This document shows, piece by piece, positions 1 through 7,322 of a stretch of DNA of 64,000 bases. Origin of the DNA: Bacteroidales bacterium (GTDB lineage Bacteria > Bacteroidota > Bacteroidia > Bacteroidales > Paludibacteraceae); NCBI GenBank assembly GCA_015061145.1, contig SUXD01000009.1, positions 1 to 64,000 on the forward strand, written 5' to 3'. Within the stretch, counting starts at the first letter, position 1. Each line of letters opens with the position of its first letter. A program made the position numbers and the translations under genes. The notes under the pieces were generated by a model, which saw nothing but the letters and a program-made list of their open reading frames with translations, was not told the DNA's origin and did not search any database.

Positions 1-339
1 ACACAGGCGGCGCTTGAGTTCGACATTGAAGCCGGCGAAAACAAAGACCGCTTCTTCCTGAACCTGGAGTATGACGACACGCTGCAGCCCACAACGGACA
101 TCGACGAGAACACGGCAGACGACATCACCATCACCTGCAACGACAAAAGAATCATCATCAAGTCGGCTGGGGCTGACTTGCGCAAAGTGCGCATTGCCGA
201 CGCTGCAGGACGAAGCACTAAAACAGATGCCAGCGGACGCATGGAAATCATCGACATGAACGGATACGCCAACGGCGTGTACATGGTAACGGTGTGGACC
301 AAGAACGGCAATAAAACAGAAAGAATTATCGTGAAATAA
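1..339 (+). CDS. C-terminal part of a T9SS-sorted secreted protein (5' end outside window)
   Basis: The reading frame is open from the first base and ends with TAA; about 112 residues are visible. The last ~70 residues look like a type A T9SS C-terminal domain: a beta-rich stretch with a DAAGRS-like turn, then GYANGVYMVTV and a basic tail ending ERIIVK. In this family the domain directs export across the outer membrane and surface anchoring, and is cleaved afterwards. The catalytic or binding part lies outside the window, so the protein's function cannot be stated. A strong terminator follows about 55 bp after the stop. Confidence 0.75.
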   Translation, partial: TQAALEFDIEAGENKDRFFLNLEYDDTLQPTTDIDENTADDITITCNDKRIIIKSAGADLRKVRIADAAGRSTKTDASGRMEIIDMNGYANGVYMVTVWTKNGNKTERIIVK

Positions 340-353
340 TAGAAGACAGAAAT

Positions 354-395
354 AAGAAGCAAGAAGCAAGAAGCGAGATGCGAGATGCGAGATGT
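354..395. repeat. Six tandem 7-bp units between stop codon and terminator
   Basis: Three copies of AAGAAGC (354-374) are followed directly by two copies of GAGATGC and one GAGATGT (375-395). The units share a 7-bp period and purine-rich character. They lie in the 3' untranslated region of the T9SS-sorted protein. No function is evident; short tandem units like this can arise by replication slippage. Confidence 0.8.
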
Positions 396-424
396 AAAGA
401 CGGTGCATGCACCGTCTTTTTTTT
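396..424 (+). terminator. Intrinsic terminator after the T9SS-sorted gene
   Basis: Arms AAAGACGGTG (396-405) and CACCGTCTTT (410-419) enclose the loop CATG and run into a tract of eight T. It ends the transcript of the first gene. Confidence 0.85.
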
Positions 425-574
425 GCGCCGCATTGCCACGCCGTACAGACGCAGCGAAATTGATGGCTGAGCATAGTCGAAGCCACACCTCGACGTTTCG
501 ACAAGCTCTATGTTCAAATCCTCAAATTTTCAAATTAGAAACGAAAAAGCAAAAAGAAATTGAAAATTATTTCA
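425..574. other. Gap between convergent genes holding a degenerate inverted repeat
   Basis: No gene is seen. Around 466-508 there is an imperfect inverted repeat: GAGCATAGTCGAA on the left and TTTCGACAAGCTC on the right. Words of the TTCGACAAGCTC type recall dispersed intergenic repeats of Bacteroidota genomes, but only one copy is visible here, so that is inference. Confidence 0.4.
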
Positions 575-2020
575 TTATTCTACCACAAACGAGGCAATAC
601 AGTGTGGAGGCATAGCGAATTTCAACTCTGAAGTTTGAACAATCAACTTCAAATCGATAGAACTATCCTGAGGATTTTGAACTACAACAACAAGACTGCC
701 ATCGGTATTCTTAAATGCTGTAGCATAGAAATTGGCGCGACTGGCACAGCAGGCCACCCTTTGCGCTCCTGGACGAATGAATTTTGAGAAATGTCCGATA
801 GCATAATATGCCGAAGTGAAATAAAGCGAATCGGCAACCACATGCACTGGCGCAAAACAGAAGTTATTCACATGATTCGGACCGCCTTTGCCGTCAAGGA
901 GAATATTCCAGTCTGTCCATGCCGCAGCACCGGCATTAAAGTCGTTAATCATACTGTAGGCATATTTCTCGCTCAACTCCCAACTGGCAATTTTAGACGC
1001 ATCAAAAGCCTCGGCACACCCTTCCGTAAAAATAAGCTCTTTGTCAGGAAAAGCCTGTTTTGTCATGCTCACCGCGTTGAAATTCATCGGAGCGCCGGTC
1101 CATGTTTCGTACCAATGATACCCTACGCCCCACACATATTTGGCGGCCTCGGGGTCGTTGAGAATGGTGCTGGCACGATGAAATAGCAAATCACGGTTGT
1201 GGTCCCACACTATCAGTTTTTTATCTTTCATGCCATTTTTCCATAGTGCCGGTCCGAGGTGATTTTTTACAAAATCCCGTTCTTCCTCTGCTGTAAAGAT
1301 GCAAGATTCCCATGTCTGCACCGCCATCGGCTCGTTCTGCACCGAAAGTCCCCATACGGGGATATTTCTCTCCTCCAGCGCCTGTATATATTTTACAAAA
1401 TACGCAGCCCAAACGCCAGCATACTCGGGCAAAAGTTTTCCTCCATGAAAATATTCCCGGTTGCTCTTCATCCACAACGGCGGCGTCCATGTGCTGACAT
1501 AAAGCGGCATTACGCCCTTCTCGTCCATAATTTTTTTAATCAGCGGCAAACGATATTTCTCATCATGCGAAATGTCGAAAGAAAGCAACGAAGTGTCGCC
1601 CTCTTGAATATAGTCATAGTTTTCCGTTCCGAAATCGCAACTGTTCATGGTGGTGCGCATCAGCGAATAGCCAATTCCCTTTTCCGCATCGTAATAAGCA
1701 CTGAGAAGATGCTGCTGTTCGTCTTCTGGCAAAGCGGCAAAATTCTGGGCTACGGCATCCGTTATTGCACCCCCTATGCCCACCAATGTCTGAAAGCGGT
1801 GCATCGTATCCACATAAACAAAGCACTCAGGTTCGGCGGGCTGCTCGGCTGGCGACAAATGCATACTTTCCGCTACCTTCGCAAGATGCAATGCGCTGTC
1901 TTTTGCAGACAGATAAACGGCAGCTGTCGGTTCGCAAACTGCCGATTCGAGCTGTTTTTCTGTACTTACAGTACAAGCCGTCAATGAAATCGCACAAAGC
2001 GACAATAATGTTTTTCTCAT
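575..2020 (-). CDS. Glycoside hydrolase family 30 lipoprotein
   Basis: A 481-residue exported hydrolase of the GH30 (glucosylceramidase/beta-1,6-glucanase-like) family. The start MRKTLLSLC was preferred over an upstream in-frame ATG because it begins a lipoprotein signal peptide with lipobox LTAC (Cys16). The GH30 barrel carries GIGGAITDA near residue 81, the acid/base Glu230 in SVQNEP and the nucleophile Glu333 in FTEGC; a beta-sandwich ends the protein. The exact substrate cannot be read from sequence. A terminator-like hairpin from the upstream CoA-transferase gene ends only 7 nt before the start codon, leaving little room for a separate promoter. Confidence 0.9.
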   Translation of the reverse strand: MRKTLLSLCAISLTACTVSTEKQLESAVCEPTAAVYLSAKDSALHLAKVAESMHLSPAEQPAEPECFVYVDTMHRFQTLVGIGGAITDAVAQNFAALPEDEQQHLLSAYYDAEKGIGYSLMRTTMNSCDFGTENYDYIQEGDTSLLSFDISHDEKYRLPLIKKIMDEKGVMPLYVSTWTPPLWMKSNREYFHGGKLLPEYAGVWAAYFVKYIQALEERNIPVWGLSVQNEPMAVQTWESCIFTAEEERDFVKNHLGPALWKNGMKDKKLIVWDHNRDLLFHRASTILNDPEAAKYVWGVGYHWYETWTGAPMNFNAVSMTKQAFPDKELIFTEGCAEAFDASKIASWELSEKYAYSMINDFNAGAAAWTDWNILLDGKGGPNHVNNFCFAPVHVVADSLYFTSAYYAIGHFSKFIRPGAQRVACCASRANFYATAFKNTDGSLVVVVQNPQDSSIDLKLIVQTSELKFAMPPHCIASFVVE

Positions 2021-2027
2021 AGTTTTT

Positions 2028-2071
2028 AAAAAAAGTAGAGACGCCGTTTGAATTTTATATGACATCTCTAC
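2028..2071 (-). terminator. Intrinsic terminator of the CoA-transferase gene, abutting the GH30 start
   Basis: On the minus strand GTAGAGATG and CGTCTCTAC (2063-2071 and 2035-2043) form a 9-bp stem with one G-U pair, followed by seven T (plus-strand A-run 2028-2034). The run ends 7 nt before the GH30 ATG. Confidence 0.6.
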
Positions 2072-2112
2072 AAATTATTTTATTGCCGGCATTTATCATG
2101 CCTACGATATAT

Positions 2113-3417
2113 TTATTTCTGCACGAAATGAAAATGAGACCCGAAACGTTCGAAAGCCGCCTTATCCAATGCTTCACGATCATCAGGGTGCGCTATGCTT
2201 GTAATGAGTTTGGCGCGCTCTTGCATAGTGCGTCCGTAGAGGTTCACTGCGCCAAATTCGGTAACAAACCAATGCACATGGAAACGGGTTGTAACCACAC
2301 TTGCGCCGAGGGTAAGTGTCGGAACTATTTTGCTGATTCCTTTTTTGGTACGCGTCGGCATCGCAATAATGGCCTTGCCTCCTTTAGAGCGCGAAGCGCC
2401 ATAGATAAAGTCAATCTGACCGCCTGCTCCCGAGAATTGCTTTGTGCCGATAGAATCTGCACAAACCTGTCCGGTGAGGTCAATTTCGATTGCGGAATTG
2501 ATGGCCGTCATTTTAGGTTGCTGTGCTATGACAAAGGGGTCGTTGGTGTAAGCCACATCTCTCATCATCACCATCGGATTTCGGTCGGCGAATTTATACA
2601 CATTGTTGGTGCCCAGCAAGAAAGTAGAAACAATCTTACCTTTGTCGAGGGCTTTATTCGCACCAGTTATCACACCCTTTTCCACCAATCGAAGCACTCC
2701 GTCGGCAAACATTTCGGTATGGATGCCCAAATCCTTATGATTGCCCAAGCATGCCAAGGTGGCATTGGGAAGCGAGCCGATGCCCAATTGCAGACAAGCG
2801 CCGTCTTCTATCAGTTCAGCGCAATGATGTCCGATGGCAATGTCCGTTTCGTTGGGCTCCTCGTAGAATTTTTCAAGCAGAGGGGTATCGTCCTCCACAA
2901 AAATGTCTATTTTATCCATCGAGAATTCTGCATCACCGAGCGAGTGCGGCACATTCTTGTTCACTACCGCAATGGTATAGTCGGCCACTTTCATAGCCGA
3001 GAGACACGCATCCACCGAAGTACCAAGCGACACCATGCCGTTCTCGTCGGGCGGACAAACCTGAATCATGCACACATTGCAAGGAATGCGTCCATCGGTA
3101 TAAAGACGTCCCGCTTCGCCCAGAAAAACGGGAATGTAATCGGCATATCCCGCCTGTACGCTTTTACGAGTGTTGGCACCCACAAAAAAGGCATCATGCT
3201 GAAAAATTCCTTCAAACTCAGGCGCGGTATAAGGCGCCTCGCCCTCGGTATGGAAATGATGAATATGCACATTGCGCAATTCGCCGCGCCGACCACGCTC
3301 ACACATTGCCTTAATAAGCACCTGCGGCGCATTTCCTATTGCGTTCAGATGAACATGATCGCCACTCTTAATCACTTTCACAGCCTCCTCGGCCGAAACG
3401 GGTTTGTATGCTTTCAT
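2113..3417 (-). CDS. Acetyl-CoA hydrolase / class I CoA-transferase (4-hydroxybutyrate or succinyl-CoA:acetate type)
   Basis: A 434-residue cytoplasmic protein of the acetyl-CoA hydrolase/transferase family, which moves CoA between acetate, propionate, succinate or 4-hydroxybutyrate. The start MKAYKPVSAEEA was chosen because the 40 residues upstream are A+T-rich, low-complexity and overlap promoter sequence. The expected active-site Glu is Glu235 in GIHTEMFADG, and the CoA-binding region LGIGSLPNA is just before it. Near the C-terminus GASVVTTRFHVHWFVTEFG is the conserved family segment. In anaerobic Bacteroidales such enzymes commonly serve acetate, propionate or butyrate formation; the actual acceptor is not decided by sequence. 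Confidence 0.85.
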   Translation of the reverse strand: MKAYKPVSAEEAVKVIKSGDHVHLNAIGNAPQVLIKAMCERGRRGELRNVHIHHFHTEGEAPYTAPEFEGIFQHDAFFVGANTRKSVQAGYADYIPVFLGEAGRLYTDGRIPCNVCMIQVCPPDENGMVSLGTSVDACLSAMKVADYTIAVVNKNVPHSLGDAEFSMDKIDIFVEDDTPLLEKFYEEPNETDIAIGHHCAELIEDGACLQLGIGSLPNATLACLGNHKDLGIHTEMFADGVLRLVEKGVITGANKALDKGKIVSTFLLGTNNVYKFADRNPMVMMRDVAYTNDPFVIAQQPKMTAINSAIEIDLTGQVCADSIGTKQFSGAGGQIDFIYGASRSKGGKAIIAMPTRTKKGISKIVPTLTLGASVVTTRFHVHWFVTEFGAVNLYGRTMQERAKLITSIAHPDDREALDKAAFERFGSHFHFVQK

Positions 3418-3443
3418 TTCTGTATCTATGAAAAAATTTTTGG

Positions 3444-3471
3444 CAAAGGTAATGCTTTTTTGCAATTCAAA
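3444..3471 (-). promoter_or_regulatory. Promoter of the CoA-transferase gene
   Basis: On the minus strand TTTG (3471-3468) and TACCTTTG (3451-3444) fit the Bacteroidota -33/-7 form, although the spacer (16 nt) is a little short. Confidence 0.5.
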
Positions 3472-3489
3472 TACATTTTTCTCTAAAAA

Positions 3490-3537
3490 ATTGCATAAAT
3501 ATTCATAAATATTTAAAATTATTGCATAAATATTCAT
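3490..3537. promoter_or_regulatory. Two identical ARG-box-like palindromes upstream of the CoA-transferase gene
   Basis: ATTGCATAAATATTCAT occurs twice exactly (3490-3506 and 3521-3537), 31 bp apart, which is about three helical turns. Each copy contains TGCATAAATATTCA, fitting the general ArgR operator pattern TGNATWWWWATNCA. They lie upstream of the minus-strand promoter and also upstream of the divergent phosphorothioation operon. Binding by ArgR is inference. Confidence 0.5.
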
Positions 3538-3601
3538 TTACACAACATCCACATTGTATATAAAAAACATATATAAAAAATTTTTTTTTATGTTTTTTTT
3601 C

Positions 3602-3609
3602 TATTTTTG
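3602..3609 (+). promoter_or_regulatory. Candidate -7 element of the phosphorothioation operon
   Basis: TATTTTTG matches TAnnTTTG. No clear TTTG is seen at the usual distance upstream. If used, it gives a leader of about 265 nt before the first gene. Confidence 0.4.
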
Positions 3610-3610
3610 T

Positions 3611-3870
3611 ATCAAATTAGTTAGCAGTTCTGAACTGTATAAAAAATGACATAATTAACGTTTACTTAACGTTTTGTTCTTGATGTACTAGAATCTTGCA
3701 AATTCAAAAAAACTTTGTCAAGACAAAGCAACAGTAGATGTTTCATGATGTATGTTATATCTCATGACATACAGCGTGGGCTTCTGCGTTGCTCGTTCTT
3801 ACAAAGTTGGGCAATGCAAGAGCCTTAGTACGTGGAACGACAACAAACAAGTTTCACGCTTTTTTTTTGT
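3611..3870 (+). promoter_or_regulatory. Structured leader or small RNA ahead of the phosphorothioation operon
   Basis: This gene-free stretch holds several potential hairpins in a row: CTTTGTC/GACAAAG (3713-3728); TGTATGT/ACATACA (3749-3755, 3767-3773); a 13-bp stem GCTTCTGCGTTGC/GCAATGCAAGAGC with two wobble pairs and one mismatch (3780-3792, 3811-3823); and the terminator hairpin that follows. A 27-codon reading frame begins at tandem ATGs (3745) and stops at TAG (3826-3828), two bases before the terminator stem. It may be an attenuator leader or a separate short RNA; neither is proven. Confidence 0.45.
3831..3868 (+). terminator. Intrinsic terminator just before the dndC-like gene
   Basis: CGTGGAAC (3831-3838) and GTTTCACG (3851-3858) form an 8-bp stem with one wobble pair, followed two bases later by nine T (3860-3868). 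The run ends 12 nt before the ATG, so expression of the operon must pass it. Confidence 0.75.
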
Positions 3871-3880
3871 CTTTTAGTAC

Positions 3881-5215
3881 ATGGATTTTATTAACAACAT
3901 AATTGACGAAATAATTGACCAATACATGTTCGCGGACAATTCCAAACGTCCGTGGATAATAGGATTTAGTGGAGGAAAAGATTCTACCGTAATGCTCCAA
4001 TTAGTATGGAAAGCACTGGAAAAAGCCAAGCACTTTCACGGATTTGTGGGGCGCGATGTCTATGTTGTAAGTAACGATACAATGATAGAAAACCCAATCA
4101 TTGTTGAGTATGTCAATGACGTGCTGAATAAAATAGAACAAGCCGCCGTTGAACAAGATATGCCAATTAGAGTAGTTAGAACAATTCCTCGGTTAGAAGA
4201 TTCATTATGGGTGAATATGATTGGGAAGGGTTATCCTGCACCTAATAACGCCTTTCGGTGGTGTACTGAGCGTCTAAAGATAAAACCAACCGCACGATTT
4301 ATTACAGAACAAGTTGATGCTTTCGGTGAAGCTATTATTTTAATAGGCACACGTTATGCAGAAAGTGCTAATCGCGCGAGAACGATGAAAAGCCACTCAA
4401 TAAAAGGTAAACGTCTCACTAAACATCCGATACAACCTAATACGTGGATGTATGCTCCAATACGATATTTAATGTTAGAGGAAGTATGGTATATAATTAA
4501 TTCGATGCCATCTCCCTGGGGAGCAGACAACAAACAATTGTTTCAAATATACGCTAATGCTTCTGCTGATGATTATGAATGCCCTGTTGTAGTTACTGAC
4601 ACAAAACATACTTCGTGTGGACAAAGCCGTTTTGGATGTTGGTTATGTACGGTTGTAAAAGAGGATAAATCTATGGCAGCCCTAATTAATAATGGTTTTG
4701 AATGGCTAAAACCATTATTGGCATATAGAGATTGGATTGTTGCCGAACGCAATAACATCAATAACCGAATGACAACAAGACGTAACGGAACAAAAGCCGT
4801 AAACGATATGGGCAGTTATACCCCAGTTTATAGGGCATTGATGTTGGAAAAACTGATGGAAACGCAGAAGGAAATACAACAAAATCATCCTAATGCACAA
4901 TTGATTACCAATCAGGAACTTATTGCAATACAAACAATATGGTATAGAGATTTCATTTTTGACTATAAAGTGTCAGAAATCTATCAAAGAATTTATAAAA
5001 CTGATTTCGATATGAAAGAGAACAACGAGAAACTCAAAAAAGAGGTCGATTTGCTGAAAGAAGTCTGCAAAGACAGTCCCAACAATTACGATTTGATACA
5101 AGAGTTGCTGACTCTACAAAAAAGCAAATCGTTATTGAATCGTAAACGTGGGTTAAAAACCGACATTGAAACACGCATCGAAAACTACATAAACAAAGAG
5201 AACAATGCAGATTAA
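3881..5215 (+). CDS. dndC: DndC-like DNA phosphorothioation sulfurtransferase
   Basis: A 444-residue PP-loop ATP pyrophosphatase of the PAPS-reductase superfamily, the DndC branch. In known Dnd systems DndC activates and transfers sulfur into the DNA backbone together with a cysteine desulfurase. The PP-loop SGGKDS lies at residues 30-35. RWCTERLKIKP holds Cys128, and TSCGQSRFGCWLC holds Cys246, Cys253 and Cys256; these four are the expected 4Fe-4S ligands. The end is helical and charged. The stop overlaps the next start by 11 bp. No dndA is adjacent, so a housekeeping IscS-type desulfurase would have to supply sulfur; dndB is also absent. The gene is visibly richer in A+T than tig-clp nearby, consistent with horizontal acquisition. 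Confidence 0.9.
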   Translation: MDFINNIIDEIIDQYMFADNSKRPWIIGFSGGKDSTVMLQLVWKALEKAKHFHGFVGRDVYVVSNDTMIENPIIVEYVNDVLNKIEQAAVEQDMPIRVVRTIPRLEDSLWVNMIGKGYPAPNNAFRWCTERLKIKPTARFITEQVDAFGEAIILIGTRYAESANRARTMKSHSIKGKRLTKHPIQPNTWMYAPIRYLMLEEVWYIINSMPSPWGADNKQLFQIYANASADDYECPVVVTDTKHTSCGQSRFGCWLCTVVKEDKSMAALINNGFEWLKPLLAYRDWIVAERNNINNRMTTRRNGTKAVNDMGSYTPVYRALMLEKLMETQKEIQQNHPNAQLITNQELIAIQTIWYRDFIFDYKVSEIYQRIYKTDFDMKENNEKLKKEVDLLKEVCKDSPNNYDLIQELLTLQKSKSLLNRKRGLKTDIETRIENYINKENNAD

Positions 5216-7322
5216 AGATATAACACTCAACAACTTCCGTATTTACAAAGGTATAAATACGATTAACCTTTTGCCGTCAAACGACAAAAATATCGTTGTA
5301 GTGAGCGGTAAAAACGGATTTGGCAAAACAACGTTTTTGATGTCATTGGTTTGGTGCTTGTATGGCAAGCAGATGGAACACGTCGACGAAATGTACAAGA
5401 AAGTTATTGAAGAAAGTGGCGGTTATACAAAATACATAGCGAAAACTTTGAACAATCAAGCCAAACAAGAAAACGAAACTAAATTTTCGGTGTCAGTGGT
5501 GTTCCTAGATGTGAAAATACCAGAAATAACGTGTAATGAGGTCCGAATAACAAGAACTTACGATGATATTACAAGTCAAGACCGCGTTGAAGTGCTGATT
5601 GATGGTTATCAAAACGAACTGATTAGAGAACTAACGACCGATGGGAAACAGGATGGCGAAGAAATATTTATCAGAGATTTCATATTACCTATTGAAGTAG
5701 CCAAGTTCTTCTTTTTTGATGCCGAAAAGATTGTTTCAATTGCAGAGAACAACTCACCCGAGCAACGCAAAATATTGAGCAAGGCTTATACTGAAGTTTT
5801 GGGAATCAAAAAATATGAGGATTTAAAAGACCAATTGGAAAGTCTGCAAGATGATTATCGTAAAAAATCAGCATCAAAAGAAGACCAACAGGCATTTAAT
5901 CAAATCGAAACTGACATAAAAAACAAAGAAATTGAGATCGACACTAATAGTGAACGTATCACAGAACTGCACAATGAAAAGGTTGAAAAGAAAAAAGAAT
6001 CTGACGAAATACAAATTCGTCTAATTCAAGATGGTTGTGTTATAACGCCAGAACAACTTGCAAATCTTAAAGAGAAAGAGGAAGAACAAGAACACAAAAT
6101 TGCCGATTTGCAATCGCAATTGAAAGAGCTTTACGATTTAATTCCTTTTGGTTTATCGGGAGAAGTTTTGAACGATGTGTATGAACAGATAAAAGATGAA
6201 AAAAACTTCAATGATAACAAGTTCAAGCAAGATGATGTGGAATCAAAAACAAAATCAATCTTGAATGATATTGAAATTGAGAAGAAAAACATTAAAAGTG
6301 TTATACCAACCGATGCACGTGATTTTTATGAGTTGCAAATAAAAAAACTGATACGTAAATATTTTTTCTCAAGTGCAGTAGATGTACCGACAGATTTCAA
6401 AGTGTTACACGAATTCACCGACACTCAAATTAATGAAACAAGTGCACTTATCGGTAATTTAAAAGGTAGTTTCAGTGCAGAGTTCAATAAAATAACTGAC
6501 GCTTACAATCGCGCAAGAAATGGTATTGACAAAATTCGCAGAGACATCAAAAAGGCAGAGAAGGATGCTGATGATGAATATACTGCCGATTTAAGACTAA
6601 AGAAGTCAAAGCTTGACAATAGGGTTTCGATGATAGACAACGAAATAGGTAGATTAGAGGAGCAAATAAGAACAATAAAAGAAGAAATTACCGCAGCTAA
6701 AAAACGACAAGAAGATTTGCGAAAAAAATTGGATGATTCAAGAAGCTACTCTGAAAAGGATAAAAAAACGCAAGAACTCGTTGCTAATCTTAAAGATTTC
6801 ATAAATAAATATAGGAATGAAACCAAGGAAAAACTGTCAGAGAACATTTTGAGTGAGTTGAATGCTCTTATGCACAAGAAGGGGTTCATTAAAAAAGTTG
6901 TTGTTGACATAAACCAGGAAGGCAACGACGTGGACATAAACCTATTAGACAATAATGGTCAAAAAATAGATAAAAGTGGTTTGTCGAAAGGAGAAAGCCA
7001 AATGTATGCCTCTGCTTTGCTCAAATCATTAGTTGATGAATCCGACATTGATTTCCCTGTTTTCATTGATAGTCCAATGCAAAAGTTTGATAGAGAACAT
7101 GCTGAAAATGTTATCAAAGAATTTTATCCCAAAGTATCTAACCAAGTCATAATATTCCCGTTGATTCACAAAGAATTAACAGAAGCAGAATATAATTTGT
7201 TAAAACCAAATGTAAGCAAGACTTATATTATCGACAATGTTGGCATATACGAGTCAAAATTTGTTGAAATTGAACCAGATTGTTTAATCAAAGAATACAA
7301 TGAGCGCTATGCAGCAGATTAA
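5205..7322 (+). CDS. dndD: DndD-like SMC/Rad50-type ATPase
   Basis: A 705-residue ABC-type ATPase with two head halves separated by long coiled coils, as in DndD. Walker A GKNGFGKTT is at 35-43, the ABC signature LSKGESQMY at 593-601 and Walker B PVFIDSP at 618-624. Residues roughly 180-330 and 430-560 are strongly charged, heptad-like coiled coil. No CxxC zinc hook is seen between the arms. In Dnd systems this ATPase is part of the DndCDE modification complex and is thought to act on DNA structure. It overlaps the gene before by 11 bp and the gene after by 23 bp, indicating translational coupling and a joint complex. Confidence 0.88.
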   Translation: MQIKDITLNNFRIYKGINTINLLPSNDKNIVVVSGKNGFGKTTFLMSLVWCLYGKQMEHVDEMYKKVIEESGGYTKYIAKTLNNQAKQENETKFSVSVVFLDVKIPEITCNEVRITRTYDDITSQDRVEVLIDGYQNELIRELTTDGKQDGEEIFIRDFILPIEVAKFFFFDAEKIVSIAENNSPEQRKILSKAYTEVLGIKKYEDLKDQLESLQDDYRKKSASKEDQQAFNQIETDIKNKEIEIDTNSERITELHNEKVEKKKESDEIQIRLIQDGCVITPEQLANLKEKEEEQEHKIADLQSQLKELYDLIPFGLSGEVLNDVYEQIKDEKNFNDNKFKQDDVESKTKSILNDIEIEKKNIKSVIPTDARDFYELQIKKLIRKYFFSSAVDVPTDFKVLHEFTDTQINETSALIGNLKGSFSAEFNKITDAYNRARNGIDKIRRDIKKAEKDADDEYTADLRLKKSKLDNRVSMIDNEIGRLEEQIRTIKEEITAAKKRQEDLRKKLDDSRSYSEKDKKTQELVANLKDFINKYRNETKEKLSENILSELNALMHKKGFIKKVVVDINQEGNDVDINLLDNNGQKIDKSGLSKGESQMYASALLKSLVDESDIDFPVFIDSPMQKFDREHAENVIKEFYPKVSNQVIIFPLIHKELTEAEYNLLKPNVSKTYIIDNVGIYESKFVEIEPDCLIKEYNERYAAD

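Noticed and set aside
354-395. CRISPR array
   Set aside because: The units are 7 bp and directly adjacent, without spacers; no cas genes are in the window.
2059-3486. 475-residue plus-strand frame opposite the CoA-transferase
   Set aside because: It has no recognisable domain, is antisense to a clear enzyme gene and arises from codon bias; the same applies to long antisense frames at 9031-10035 and 56482-57630.
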